Assembly: GCA_030220185.1 (NCBI GenBank)
Contig: JASPKZ010007288.1
Span: forward strand, 134,001-198,000
Length of the DNA: 64,000 bases
Direction of reading: 5' to 3'
From: Diploptera punctata
Taxonomy: Eukaryota > Arthropoda > Insecta > Blattodea > Blaberidae
The notes under the pieces were generated by a model. The model was not told the origin of the DNA. It saw only the letters and a program-made list of their open reading frames with translations, and ran no database searches. Shown here piece after piece: positions 1-11,502 of this stretch; the first letter of the stretch is position 1; each line of letters begins with the position of its first letter. The position numbers and the translations under genes were made by a program.

Positions 1-364
1 CACCCGTAATTTCAATCAATTTTAATATTTATGCAACCATTTTGCTGCAAAAGTGTATTGTAAATGTAAGTCAGTCACATATGGAATTGCTCTATAATGT
101 ATTCTTCTACTCTGTTTCTAAAGTAATGTATCATTATTTGAAAGTTCTACGTAGGGACATTAATGCTACATTTTCACAGTATGTAAACATTCTTGATGAG
201 AGGTGTGTAAAACTATTTTTCTTCCACAATGAGAGCCTTGTCGATCCGTAGATTCCTTTATATTGTTCCCCATCCTACACTGTCCAATGATATTCTTCTC
301 CTGATGCCGAGTCAAGGAGTTTTCTAGAATCAGTAAGTTGTAATAGCATAAGTTAATCTTCCGT

Positions 365-560
365 GAGATCTTCAAACTGGCCTTTATCTAATTTTCTTCC
401 CTTCCCTTATTTGGTATCCTGTTTTCATCCATCTCATAGATTTCACCAGCCCATTCTAGTCTTCTCAATTTAATATAAGTGACCACGTCAGCAGTGTTAT
501 GCTCTTCATTTAACTCAAATCTCCAATTATTGCTGTCTACTGGCTATGTACGCCTAGGTA
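365..560 (-). pseudogene. LINE reverse transcriptase C-terminal relic
   Basis: Read on the minus strand this stretch encodes a short conserved LINE C-terminus with the pattern TYIKLRRLEWAG followed by a degenerate I-MDENRIPNK block, the same RLRWAGHV-RM-R-P layout that ends the better LINE copies in this window. It has no start, no upstream reverse transcriptase and stops soon after the block, so it is an old, 5'-truncated fragment. Assignment to a named family is not possible from this length. Confidence 0.45.
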
Positions 561-1084
561 AACATGTAAGAGGTAAGTGCAAGAAATTGGTCTTCCCAAT
601 TATGTAGTATGAAAAAATTAGTATCTCAGAGAATGCACCGCAGTACTTTTTCATTATATCGGTTGATTTTTATATATTAACAAAATAAATCCTGATCCAT
701 GAATAGGCCTAGATGTACTATAAAAGTAACAATTTTAATTTCCACGAAAAACCTGCTGTTAAATAATTTATTTTGTATATCATCAAAGTATTTAAAATTT
801 CTATCACTTTCAACTTTCTTCATTTAATATTATTTCTAAAGTAATACAAACCTTTTCAAATAACCTAAAATAAAACTTCTCACAATAATGAGAAATTTCA
901 AAACAACATAAAATAGCTCAATAAATTATGTTTGGAACTTTGTAAACGAATACATGTCATTCATTACATCTGGTAATATCAGAAAATATAATGTTATCTA
1001 TAATCCTAAAGAGGGTCAAACAATGCGCAATTTTTATTTTGAATACCTTACTAAAGTCTGCTAAAATGTACTAAGTAGACTTGA
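561..1084. other. AT-rich stretch, nothing recognised
   Basis: No open frame of useful length, no repeat arms and no motif that I recognise. The same applies to 1-364. Confidence 0.6.
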
Positions 1085-1680
1085 CAGTAGTCCCTATATA
1101 TAAAAAAGGCGACAGATATAACCAATATTATGACACAGGTACTGTATAAGCCTTTTGGGAACATGTAGCATAATCTATGCTAAATACTATCTAGAAGAAT
1201 TGGAAATATAAGTGATGAAATTATTTCAAATGAACATCATTGTTTCAGAAAAGGGCGCTCTACAATTGACTACATTTTTTCACTCAAACAGTTGATAAAA
1301 AATATAAGATAATTTAATCTTTAAACACACACATTGTGTATCGACTATGAGAAGGATTTTGATAAAATTATACGCTCTAAATCACTACCTAATTAAAGCT
1401 ATAAAAAGTTTATACGAAAATACAAAAAATCATATAAATAAAGGAAATGGTCCTGGAGAAACGTAGATGGAAATCAACAATGGACTTCAACAAGGTTACC
1501 CTTTTTGCCAATACTTCTTAATATATATTGAGACGATGTTATTAGTACAAACTCTTTTAGATGAACATTTTATGATAGAACGGTATAAAAATGAAGTCTT
1601 TTATTTGCAGATGACCAGGTCATTGTAGCTTCTTGGGAAAATCAACTACAAAAATCAGTTTTAATAGTAGAATATGAATA
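1085..1680 (+). pseudogene. Degenerate LINE reverse transcriptase (family B-like)
   Basis: Although no frame stays open, the plus strand shows reverse transcriptase motifs in the correct order when frames are combined: a YKKGDR-like block near 1100, FRKGRSTIDYIFSLKQL near 1240-1300, a corrupted motif A (D-EKDFD) near 1345, NGLQQG near 1480 (motif B) and FADDQVIVAS near 1600 (motif C). The catalytic aspartates of motif C are still readable. Frames change several times and stops are frequent, so this is an old dead copy. The order and wording match the family B element at 18.5-21.7 kb better than family A. Confidence 0.65.
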
Positions 1681-1684
1681 AAAT

Positions 1685-2335
1685 TCTAAAATAGTCATCT
1701 TATAGGACCGTCTCCTCATCTTAAAATGTTTTAACACTCCGTAGGCGTTTCCTGACTGGTCCCATCTTCAGCAAAATGAAGTATTTGTTGACTTTCGTTG
1801 AAGAACCGATTTGGTTGTGATCATTTTGTGTAGTTAATTGTGTGAAATGGGTGCGTTCTCATTACAAATCTGGTTGTTATCGATTTCTCTAAAAATCGCA
1901 ATTTCCTCCAGTATATTTATCCTTGTTGGCATGTTTTCTTTGTGTAATATTGTGAGAGCGTTATTGATGTTGTGCATAAGGTGCCCTGCTTGAATTATGT
2001 TTTATGTTACTCGACGTTCCTCCATTGTAAACACAATTTCTAAAATGTTCCTTAAATCTAACGTTACAGCCTCTGCTAGTTTTTTAAATGTAAAATTTAT
2101 TACAATCTGTACATGTTAATTTGTACACGTCTTTATTGTGGAAATCATGTTTCCTTCAATATTATAATTTATTAAAATGTGTAATGTATTACCTGTTCTA
2201 TATGCTATATTTATATTTTTGACAAGCTTTTTAGTGTGTTGGCTAATATAAATATTTTTTGCCTGTATATGTGAGAGTTATCCAATTATTGTTATTTTTG
2301 TAGGATTCATTCTGAAGTTTGGTTATATTGGAAAT
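1685..2335 (-). mobile_element. Penelope-like element 3' end with GIY-YIG domain (left inverted copy)
   Basis: Minus-strand translation gives the C-terminal part of a Penelope-like element: a TYTGK stretch, then the GIY-YIG endonuclease start seen as DVYKLTCTDCNKFYI, then RGCNVRFKEHFR and a HLMHNINNALTILHKE block, ending with a D-G-TS-like tail near 1760. Penelope-like elements carry this GIY-YIG endonuclease after their reverse transcriptase; it nicks the target during insertion. Several stops and frameshifts are present, so it is dead. The 3' UTR (1690-1740) shares a GAGGAGACGG core with the third Penelope end at 54.4 kb. It lies head to head with the next feature, forming an imperfect inverted repeat centred near 2338. 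Confidence 0.75.
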
Positions 2336-2339
2336 ATTA

Positions 2340-2818
2340 CGTTAAGGAATAACATTTCCAACATAACGAAACTTGAGAATGAATCCAACAAAAATAACAA
2401 AAATTAGTTAACTCTCACTTATACAGGCAAACAAACATTAAAATTAGTCAACATACTGAAAATCTTGACAAAAATATAAATATAGTATATAGAACACGTA
2501 ATAAATTAAAGAATTTAATTAATAATAATAGTATTGAAAATAAATGATTTTAACAATAAAGGCGTATACAAATTAACATGTACAGATTTCAATACATTTT
2601 ACATTGGAAAAACAAGCAGAGGCTTTGACGTTAGTTTTAAGGAATATTTTAGAGATCTTGTTCACGATGGAGGAGAGTCGATTTACGCAAAACATGTAAT
2701 TGAAGCAGGACACCATATGCATGACATCGATAACGCTCTCGCAATATTACACAAAGAAAACATACCAACAAGGAAAAATATACTGGAGGAAAATGTGATT
2801 CATATTTTACTATTGTGA
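2340..2818 (+). mobile_element. Penelope-like element 3' end with GIY-YIG domain (right inverted copy)
   Basis: The open frame 2534-2818 (94 residues) holds the GIY-YIG signature as GVYKLTC followed by FYIGKTSRGFDV, then FKEYFRDLVHD and YAKHVIEAGHHM. The two GIY-YIG tyrosine elements and the following arginine are present; the downstream glutamate region is cut short because the frame ends soon after NILEENVI. Sequence 2345-2533 still encodes, with breaks, the linker that precedes this domain in Penelope proteins. The copy is better preserved than its inverted partner but lacks the reverse transcriptase. It could be mistaken for a free-standing homing endonuclease; the inverted partner and the linker argue for Penelope. 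Confidence 0.75.
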
Positions 2819-2899
2819 CTTAATACATCAACGGAATCTTATCACTTATTTTATTAGTATTAAAAATCAGTTTATAAATTATCTAAACTAATAAAATAT

Positions 2900-3545
2900 T
2901 ATTATTTAAAGATATCAACAGAAAACAAAGACCGTGGTATTTATTGTAACTCAACATAAAAGGTCAAAAATTGAAATTGGAGCAAATATCATTGAAGAAG
3001 TAACTTAATTTAATTATCTGGGATGCTTGTTAACGTACCTGCAAAGTTTGGATTTGGAGAAAAAATTAGGGAAATTTCAAAATATATGTGGTTGAATAAG
3101 AAGATATTTGAGAAATAAGACCACAAGGGAAACTCAATTGAAATTTTACAAACTATGACCCGTTCCAACGTTAACATACGGATCTGAGACTTGTCCATTA
3201 ACGATCTGTGATAAACATAAAATTGAGACAATAGAAATGAGATTTCTCAGATCCGTTGCAGGTGTATCTATAAAAGAACAAAAGAGAAGACAAGATATTA
3301 GAGATTAATTACAAATATATAATATAAATTAGAGAATATACGGAAACAAATGTAAATGGTATGAACATGTACAAGGCATGCCGAATAATCGTTTATCAAA
3401 ACAGGTGCTTCATTATAAACCTCAAGGCCGAAGAAATGTAGGAAGAACAAAACGACGTTAGAAGCACGACCTTTAGCATATTGTGCATTGGGAGGCGGAA
3501 CGAGCCAACAGGTCTATACCTTGAAGATGAGATGATGAATAGAGA
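2900..3545 (+). pseudogene. LINE RT thumb and C-terminus relic (family B-like)
   Basis: Starts at the end of the palm (KISTENK) and continues through YLGC, TRETQLKFYK, LTYGSET, IEMRFLRSVAGVS and a final WYEHVQGM-N-RLSKQ with KPQGRRNVGR. These are the standard C-terminal landmarks of the family B LINEs in this window. At least five in-frame stops occur. The 5' part is missing. The sequence ends with a loose purine-rich ATG/GAT tail (about 3520-3545), as other family B copies do. Confidence 0.65.
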
Positions 3546-3658
3546 AGGACAACAATAAAAACATTAGATAATACATAAACAAAATATAATTTAATTTTTT
3601 AATTTATATAAGTTGCATAAAAGAAGATAGAATTATAATGTACATTAAAGAAGAAAAC

Positions 3659-3670
3659 TAAGAACCCGGA
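3659..3670. repeat. Target-site duplication of A1, left copy
   Basis: TAAGAACCCGGA here and TAAGAACCTGGA at 6782-6793 differ at one base and flank the family A element exactly at its 5' junction and its microsatellite tail. This is the signature of target-primed insertion. Confidence 0.7.
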
Positions 3671-3683
3671 AAGTTTTACCCAG

Positions 3684-4450
3684 TTGCCAGGTAAAATAGT
3701 CCCCCATTCGGTTCTCCGGGCGGGGACTATTTCAGCGAAACAATGCCAAATGCTCAAACACGGGGACATGTTCCTAGGAACATGGAATGTTAGGACTTTA
3801 TACAATAGCGGGGCACTAGAGATATTAACGCGGGAATTAGATAAATCGCCCGTGGATATAGTCGCTTTACAGGAAGTTACGTGGCCAGGAGGACGTAGTC
3901 AGGAATCAGGAAGTTTTGCATTATACTACGGGGGTGCAGAAAGACCTGCATTTGGAACGGTTTTTTAGTCAGAAAGAGGATCCTATCCGCTATCCGAGAT
4001 ATTAAGTTGGTTAGTGATAGGATGTCATACATAATTCTAAAGGGTAAACGGCATGATTTTATAATTGTAAATGTACATGCCCCTACAGAAGATAAAGATG
4101 ACAAGACGAAGGATGAGTTCTATGAAGAATTAGAATGCTTATTTGATAGCCTTTCACGATATCAAATGAAAATTGTCTTAGGAAATTTTAATGCAAAAGT
4201 GGGGCAGGAAGATATAGTCAAACCAACAATAGGCAAATTCAGTCTTCATGAAAATAGTAACGACAATGGGATTAGATTAGTCACATTTGCCACATCAAAG
4301 AATCTCATTTTTAACATCATAACATTTCAGCTTAAGGATATTCATAAATACATCTGGACGTCCCCAGATGGAGAAACTCGGAACCAGATAGGTCATGTAT
4401 TAGTGGATAAACGCTGGCACAGTAGCATCATCGATATTAAATCAGTTTGA
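3684..4450 (+). pseudogene. A1 APE-type endonuclease (broken)
   Basis: Two open segments (3684-3968 and 4007-4450) in different frames encode the apurinic-like endonuclease that nicks target DNA during LINE insertion. Visible landmarks are TWNVRTL, LQEVTWPGG, IIVNVHAPTEDKDD, the catalytic-loop motif GNFNAKVG (usually GDFNAKVG; the D is replaced by N here) and TWTS-like residues near 4350. A frameshift near 3970 and a stop at 4448 break it. The loss of the GDFN aspartate in addition to the frameshift means this copy cannot make active enzyme. Confidence 0.75.
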
Positions 4451-5156
4451 GGGACTGACTGCAATTCGGAGTTAATAAATTTATTTGTTTAAATTCTTTC
4501 AATAACAATTGGCATAAATCTATGATTAGCCCCATCATCATCTGATCGCAGTGAAAATCAGACAACGGCTATCACTTATGAGAGGAACAAACGCTAAAGA
4601 TGATTCTGGACAATTTGAATTTAAAAACTTGAAAAATGATGAAATGCGGCAAGAATATAAAATCAAAATTGCTAATAGATTTGAAATACTGGAATCTTCA
4701 GATGGCAATGTGGCAAACGAAGAAGAATCTGATATAAATAAAGAATGGGAGGCTATAAGAGATACTATTAAATTGTTAGCATCAGAAAGCATTGATTGTT
4801 TAAAAAACAGGCAAAACAAGAAATGGTTTGATGAGGAATGTGCCGACATTGTAAAGAAAAGAACGCTAGAAAAAATGAAATGGCTACACGAGACAAATGA
4901 GGTAATTTAGAGCAATTGGGTAGTATTAGACGGGAAACCACCAAGTTGCTAAAGAGTAAAAAGAGGGAATACTTGAGAGAGAAGATTAATCATCTTGAAA
5001 TGAATGCAAAAAAAATATGAACATTATAGAATTATATTAGGGAATTAGTATAGAGAAGAAATAATAACAGGCAAGAAAAAACATAATTCGGAATGAAAAT
5101 GGAGATAAGATTGCAGATTCCAGGAGTACATTAAATAGATGGAAAATTTACTTTAA

Positions 5157-6754
5157 TCAGCTATCAAATGTACATAGAGAACAGGATATTGAGGAGATTA
5201 ATTTACAGACAGCAGAAATGCTAGTCGCAGAACCAAGTGCATTAGAGGTTGAAATGACGATTGAAAAATCGACGATGTATAAAGCATCAGTTTCAAATGA
5301 GATTCCAGCAGAACCGATGAAATCATGGGGAGAAAAGATGATGGACGAGATACACTGATTGCTTAGTATGATATGGGAAAAAAACTCTTCCAGATGAATG
5401 GAAGAAATCAATTATTGTACGAATTAATAAGAAAGGAGATAAAACGGATTGCAACAACTACAGGGGCATCTCATTACTCTCAACTTCGTACAAAATTCTA
5501 ACAAGTATATTAGTAAGCAGACTTACTCCCTATATTGATGACATTCTAGGAGATCATCAATGTGCATTTAGAAGAAACAGGTCTACACCAGATCAGATTT
5601 TTAGTAAAAGACAGATTTTAGAAAAGAAATGGGAATATAATGGTACTGTACATCAACTACATGTACACTTCAAAAAAGCATAGGATTACATTAAGAGGGA
5701 GAAGTTATATAATATCCTGCTGGAGTTCTGAATTCCTAAAAAGTTAGTTAGACTTATACGAATGTGTCTAAATAGCACAAAGAGTAGGGTGCGTGTAGGC
5801 AAACAGTTTTCGGACACTTTTGGAATCCAGAATGGGTTGAAGCAAGGAAATGCACTATCTCCTATACTATTTAATTTTATACTAGAGCATGTCATTAAAT
5901 CTTTAGAGAATGAGGAAGGCTTAGAGCTCAATGGTATTAATAAGCTATTGGTATATGCTGATGATGTAATACTATTGGCCGATAGCGAGGAGATACTAAA
6001 GGACAACACGCACACTATCGAGTAACACTAAGAAATTAGGACTGGAAGTAAGTATGAATAAAACTAAATATATGGTCACACGTAGAAGTACATTATATAA
6101 TGGAAATGGACAGCTAATGAGAAATGAGGGAAATTTTGAGGAAGTAGCTGAATTCAAATACCTAGGGACAATAATCACAAATAGGAATGAGATGCACAAA
6201 GAAATTAAACATAGGCTCAATTCTGGAAATGCGTGCTATTATGCATTGCAGAGACTCTTGATGTCCCAACTGCTGTCAAAAAACTTTAAAATGAAAATAT
6301 ATAAAACTATTATTCTAACAGTTATGTTATATGAGTGCGAAACATGGACTCGTACTTTAAGGAAGGAAAGGAGATTACAAGTATTTTAGAATGAAATACT
6401 TAGAAAAAATTTTGGAGCGGAGAGAGATGAGCAGGAGAATGGAGAACACTACATAACAATGAACTATATGGTCTTTATAGGAAGCCAGATATAATGAGAA
6501 CAGTTTAGTCTGGTAGACTGCGATGGGCAGGACATGTTGCACGTTTGGAGAATGAAAGACTTGCATGGAAACTTCTTGTAGGAAAGCCAGAGGGAAAACG
6601 CCCAGTTGATAGACCAAGAATGAGGTGGGAGAATATCATTAACTATGATTTGAGGGTAGTAGATTGTACAGGGAATGATTGGAAAGCATTAGATCAGAAT
6701 ATGTATATGTGGAGAGCTTATGTCCGCGCTGCCATGATCCTATGGGTTCGATAG
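5157..6754 (+). pseudogene. A1 reverse transcriptase and C-terminal domain (broken)
   Basis: Fragments across three frames reproduce the family A reverse transcriptase. Motif B (GLKQGNALSPILFNF) and motif C (LLVYADDVILLADS) are intact at 5837-5985, motif D/E as KYLGTIITNRNEM near 6156. Motif A near 5670 is destroyed: the catalytic D is replaced (VHFKKA) and the next position is a stop. The C-terminal region GKRPVDRPRMRWEN and the final block ending in WVR-stop are open at 6545-6754. Compare the intact equivalent at 36039-37583. Confidence 0.75.
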
Positions 6755-6781
6755 TGCCAGTAGGTAAGTAAGTAAATAAAT

Positions 6782-6793
6782 TAAGAACCTGGA
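6782..6793. repeat. Target-site duplication of A1, right copy
   Basis: Pairs with 3659-3670 with one mismatch. Confidence 0.7.
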
Positions 6794-8117
6794 TTTGGAA
6801 ACTGCCCGTATAAATTATTTCTTAAGATGAAGATAAAATTCTTCAGCGAATTTGTTAAAATTTGTACTTTGAAATTTTTTGTCAGTTCCGAGTTTTTTCT
6901 GGAAATGAGCGATATACCAAAAAAAGAATGTAAACAGTATCCTTATCAATTATTATCTGTGCTGTGTAAAGACAATAAAAATCAATAATGAAAACGTCTT
7001 TTGTTTGTCCTGGAAAAAAATATATATATTTCAGCTTTGGTTGGATATTGTAACAGCAAATACTATTATTTTCAGCAAACATGCAAAAATTCGATACAGG
7101 TGAATTTTCAAAAAAATATTAGTATAATTTCTTATTCTCTTCCTCTACATTCTTTACAATCAGTTATAAATTATTTTGCAAATCTTAATACCAATCAAAA
7201 AGTTCCATTCATTTTATTATCAGGGACCGGTGGCTCAAGCGTTTATGAATCATTAAAATAGGCAGACAAAAAGCCATTATAAATATCTAAAATATGCAGT
7301 TAAAGCAATATGTAAGAATCTTATATTATGCCTTCTGATTTACTAGGTTGCACTTTTCAAAAAATCGCACAAACAGCATATTTATTTGAACACTGTGTTG
7401 TGTTATATTTATGTGTGTTATATTTATTCAAAAACTGACTTATGTAGAAAAATTCTGTTGTTTTTACAAAGGGATTTCTTCACGAATAAAAGCTTTACAT
7501 AAGTCGAATTCAAATTGAGAGTTTCGAGTCGATGTTGCAATTACCGAAACTAGCAATGAAATCGTCTTGCCACTAAGCCTTGGAAAGTGATTTTTTTTTG
7601 TTTTTTATAATAATTTGTTGAGAAATAAAATATTTATTTTCATAGTTCACTTAATGCTAACATATTTTGAAAACATAATTATTTTACCGTCACTAGAATG
7701 TACGTCGAATTCGAAGGTATTAACATAACTTTGCAATGTACTGTGTAAAGGAACTCGAATTTTCGGTCTATTGTTTGCTACCTTGCAAAATACCTCTCAA
7801 CGAAAACTGAAAAAAGAGAAACTTAGCTCCGGCACTAATTGTTAAGCAACAAATGTGGAAGGAGGTATCATCCGACAGGAAGCCAAGTAAACACAAGTAT
7901 AATTAAAATCATTACCTGCTGCTACCTGCTTTTACGGTGACACTTCTTAAATTCAAATCGGGAAAGATTGGCATGCTACGAGTTATTGGTAAATCCAGAA
8001 AATTGGATAAACCTCGGTAAATTTCTGGACAAAACGCGGAAAATAAGGACAACACTCATTCATGTTATCAAAATGCAATACCATTAATTATTAACAATTA
8101 TATATAAATTAATTAGT
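6794..8117. other. AT-rich unique-looking DNA, nothing recognised
   Basis: Contains no coding-like frame that resembles a known family. The frame at 7001-7261 is AT-rich, has no domain and I do not consider it a gene. Confidence 0.5.
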
Positions 8118-8280
8118 GTATAATGCTATTGCGTTATTATTTAATTGTAATATTATTGTGTTTTCTTTATGTAATTGTAATGTTAATGTTTTTTAGTATA
8201 TAATGCTATTGTGTTATTATTTAATTGTAATATTATTATTGTGTTTTCGTTATGTAATTGTAATGTTATTGCTTTTTTTT
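8118..8280. repeat. Two-copy tandem repeat, about 84 bp unit
   Basis: The block beginning TATAATGCTATTG at about 8119 recurs at about 8200 with the same TTATTTAATTGTAATATTATT core and a following TATGTAATTGTAATGTTA, differing by a few substitutions and a 3-base ATT gain. Non-coding, AT-rich minisatellite-like duplication. Confidence 0.65.
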
Positions 8281-8825
8281 GTTGTTTATTTTTCTTTACA
8301 CTAGTACCAATTATTACTTTATTGTAACGGACTGTCAACAGCACGTACGGCTTACTGCCCGTGTGACCCATATTTGTAAATAATATTGTAAATATCTTAA
8401 TTTTTGTCGAATAAAGTCCTACTGGTACTACTAATTACTCATTGGTGCGTTCAAATAGAATATGAAATCACTGGAAGGTAATAGTTAATAAATTATATAC
8501 TTTCGGTGCAGTCACATTCATTATACTGCTACATTATGTACAAATGTGGGTAATATTTAATAATACGGGAACTTATATAAAGCTAAATAGACATTTATTT
8601 TGCTACTAGGCATTTATATAAAAACGTTGAAAAAGGCATTCACAAAAAATATATCGTAGATATCCACTTTCAAATTGAAAATTTAAAAACACATTCTGCC
8701 GAAGATCATGTATCAGTTTATTAACTCTTTGTAAGCCACACATTAGTTTTTCCTCGGAAAATAAAAATACACTTACCTCTTGTTGTCTATGGAGTCTGAC
8801 CGAGAGGTACACCTACTTTTGTGGA

Positions 8826-8826
<1 letters not shown>
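8281..8826. other. No gene seen
   Basis: An AATAAAGTCC polyadenylation-like sequence sits at about 8410, but there is no coding region upstream. Otherwise featureless. Confidence 0.5.

Positions 8827-8867
<41 letters not shown>
8827..8867. repeat. (AAT)n microsatellite
   Basis: About 13 uninterrupted AAT units. Confidence 0.95.
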
Positions 8868-8868
<1 letters not shown>

Positions 8869-9079
8869 TATGTATACTTGTAAATCATCACGATACAAGG
8901 GCACTCCGATAGGGGAATAACTTAACTATGCCAATCCAGTTACTCTTATTTCATTACAGATATCAGCAAATGGAACGTGGTTAGCTCATTGGCCCAAACT
9001 ATAGCTAGTATGATTACATTGATTTGGAAAGGCCGATTATATTTTACTTAGTTGCTTTAACATTGGCTTGAGTATTCTA

Positions 9080-9240
9080 CGGCTTAAAGTTTCTCCTGGA
9101 TGATTTTCCCCCTTCATTTTTCAATCCCTAAATGCATCAATTCCTGGCAGGATTGAAACCGAGACCCTGGGAATTAGAGGCAAGTAACTGAACTCCTATA
9201 CCAGCGAGAACAATTTACCTAAAGTGGCAATGAAAAAAAA
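9080..9240 (-). mobile_element. Possible tRNA-derived SINE remnant
   Basis: On the minus strand a B-box-like GGTTTCAATCC lies near 9145-9160, with a plausible decayed A box upstream near 9200, and CCCAGGGTCTCGG before it. The surroundings are too diverged to fold into a tRNA. It resembles the tRNA-headed SINEs elsewhere in the window but the match is weak. Confidence 0.3.
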
Positions 9241-9869
9241 AAAAGTAGCTATACTTTATTACATTAGCATCAGCATCAAGAATTAGACCTGCTGGTCTTG
9301 TCCGATCTCATGTTAGAATTGGTCTACCATGAGACTTGAAAGTGTAAATATTGATGTTTTTTTTATAAAGTTGGATCATGGTTGGTTATTATGTGTTGTT
9401 ATTACTTTCGGAGGACGAACCGGGAGTGGGAAGTGAGTTAATAACGGTACAGCCATGTAACAGATGGCAGTTGATTTGCTTGCAACGAGACGCTGTATTT
9501 TCCCCTGTGGTGAATATGTGGAACTCTGGCCGGACACTTATCAGGGCTCTGGATCATTTAGTTGCTTCTCTCTTGTACCCTGTGGCGTCCTCTACTATTA
9601 TTCTACTCCGCCCTTAGTAACAATCTCATACTTGTCTCCCACTGGCTTAATCTGTTCCCTAGATTGCGAAATTACAGCAACAATGCATGCGTCATACCTA
9701 CGTGAATTCACACGTAATTAAAGCCGAACATTCAATGTAAATTCAATATTTTAGTGAGGACTACAAATCGCATATTTTAAGAATGAATTAGTCAGGAAAA
9801 TATAAAACTTTATTAATATTATTTTAATTTTATTTATAAATGTATGGGGAACATACATATTCAGAACGT
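9241..9869. other. Unrecognised, locally GC-richer stretch
   Basis: 9380-9720 has higher GC than its surroundings and two overlapping frames of 79 and 85 codons, neither with any motif I can name. It could be an unclassified repeat or an exon fragment; I cannot support either. Confidence 0.3.
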
Positions 9870-9984
9870 GGTTTCTAACTTTAAGTTAGGAGAAAAGATT
9901 ACGAATATTTGAGAATAAAGTGCTTAGGAAAATTTGTGGAACATAGAGACGAACAGACATGTAAATGGAGAAAACTACATAACA
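9870..9984 (+). mobile_element. Family A copy A10, left part (interrupted by Tc1)
   Basis: Plus-strand sequence matches the family A segment reading RLRIFENKVLRKI...TCKWRKLH, i.e. the region shortly after the palm domain. It is old and diverged. It stops exactly at the TA where the Tc1 element is inserted. Confidence 0.65.
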
Positions 9985-9986
9985 TA

Positions 9987-10014
9987 CACTGCTCAAAACA
10001 ATTAGAGGAACACT
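9987..10014 (+). repeat. Tc1 left terminal inverted repeat
   Basis: 28 bp, complementary to 11503-11530 with one mismatch; preceded by the TA target. Confidence 0.92.
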
Positions 10015-10274
10015 TGTATTAAATTGAATAAGTAATTGTTTTTTAAAGGTGTGATGCTGAAAGTTGGACAATATGTAAATTGAATTATTAATTTTATTAT
10101 TGGATACACATTTTAAAGAGCATGGCCTAAATACAGAGAAATTACCTCAAATAACAAATATAGAGAATTTTTTTTATTTTGGAAGGCACTGGCCACTTTT
10201 AATTGGTAAGCTTCCTGATGTTGCTGTAGTGACGAATGTTGATTATTGCCTTGTTTGTTGAAGTCTCTGACAAG

Positions 10275-11294
10275 ATGAGGCATTTAAATGAGTTTGAACT
10301 GTATCATGCTCTAGATCTTTTATGACAAGATCAATTTCTGCGACAAGTGGCTTGAGAGCTTGGGGTTTCTCCTTCCGTGGTGTCCAGGTTACGCAACAGG
10401 CACAGAAAGACAGGTCAGTATTGTAGAAGACGTGGCCAGTGCCGTAAATTTAAAAAAAGCCCCCAGGATGACAGATACGTTGTTCTTTCTGCTCTTCGAC
10501 AGCGTACAAAAACTGCAAAAGACCTGCAGAATGACCTTCATATGGCTTCCGGAATCCGGGTTTCAGACCAACCCATAAGGAAGAGATTAAGGAAAGAGAA
10601 TATTCGTCCAAAAAGGCCCGTTAAAAAACCACGCTTAACAAATGGGCATAAGGCAGCAAGACGTACGTATGCTGAAAACCATGGTGATTGGAATCTGAAC
10701 CAGTGAGAGTCTGTGCTCTTCTCGGACGAATCCAGGTATCGTCTTACACGTTGTGATGGTCGATTGAGGGTGTGGGGACGGCCAGGAGAAAGATTTTCTG
10801 CAGTGGCCGTACAGGAAATTGATAGATTCGGAGGAGGTTCCATAATGGTGTGGGCCGGAGTTATGTACAACAATCGTACGGACCTTGTACTTGTTCCCCA
10901 GCGACTGAATGCTGTCCGGTATATCGAGCACGTTCTGGAAGAGCATGTAGTACCTGCTGCCATTGGAGTAGGCCCTGGATTTCTGTTTATGCAGGATAAT
11001 GTCAGGGCACATTCTGCGGCTGTCTCCAGGGATTTCCTGAGGAGGAATGAAATTGAGGTAATGGAGTGGCCAGCGGTCAGCCCAGACCTCAACCCTATTG
11101 AACACTTGTGGGATCTTCTAGACAGGAAGGTCAGGAACCGACATCAAGCTCCACAAACTCTGCAGCTACTTGGAGATGCTCTGAAGGAGGAATGAGAGAA
11201 TATCCCGCAAGAGGAAATCCAGAATCTTATTGGGAGCATGCCACGAAGGTGCCAAAGTGTCATCGAATGTCGTGGAGGCCATACACGATACTAA
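10275..11294 (+). pseudogene. Tc1-type DD34E transposase, four TGA stops
   Basis: Reading from ATG at 10275 to TAA at 11292 gives 339 codons in one frame with no frameshift. N-terminal helix-turn-helix: QVA-stop-ELGVSPSVVSRL (residues 27-38). A second DNA-binding helix includes IRKRLRKENIRPKRPVKK (about 97-114). Catalytic triad: D151 in LFSDESRY, D241 in FMQDNVRAHSA, E276 in PDLNPIEHLWD, with 34 residues between the second D and E, the DD34E spacing of Tc1. The only lesions are TGA codons at 10323, 10353, 10704 and 11193; the latter two sit where related proteins have tryptophan. All can arise by single transitions, so the copy is young or only lightly decayed. Confidence 0.9.
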
Positions 11295-11502
11295 CTCTAT
11301 ATAACGAGTGTTTAACTTTGAAAAATAAGCACAAGATTCTATTGCTTACATAGCGGAATTATTTGAAAAGTTAATTGTCAGCGTTATTCATTTGTTTTAC
11401 TGACATGAGCAATAAATAAATAAATAAATAACCACAAATAATGCATTTTATTAATTTCATGTTTATACTTTTATCCAATGAAAAAATATTTGCATATTTC
11501 AT

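Larger units (their letters stand above)
3671..6781 (+). mobile_element. Family A LINE copy A1 (RTE clade), nearly full length
   Basis: An autonomous-type APE endonuclease/reverse transcriptase LINE that lacks only the first part of its 5' leader. Endonuclease starts near 3771 (FLGTWNVRTL, ALQEV) and includes VNVHAPTEDKDD, LGNFNAKVG and a damaged SDHH region. Reverse transcriptase spans roughly 5250-6060: YRGISLLSTSYK, motif B NGLKQGNALSPILF and motif C VYADDVILL are clear. The C-terminus ends at 6753 with the last codons before TAG, followed by about ten bases and a GTAAGTAAGTAA tail. The frame is broken at least six times. A foreign insertion of about 60 bases at 4470-4533 interrupts the SDHH motif. 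The one-ORF layout, tiny 3' UTR and simple-repeat tail fit the RTE clade. Confidence 0.85.

Noticed and set aside
2534..2818. Free-standing GIY-YIG homing endonuclease
   Set aside because: The inverted partner, upstream linker and the third copy with a Penelope tail show that it is a Penelope-like element end.
10538..11105. Two long minus-strand frames of 184 and 156 codons
   Set aside because: Antisense shadows of the Tc1 transposase, whose frame has the DD34E motifs.
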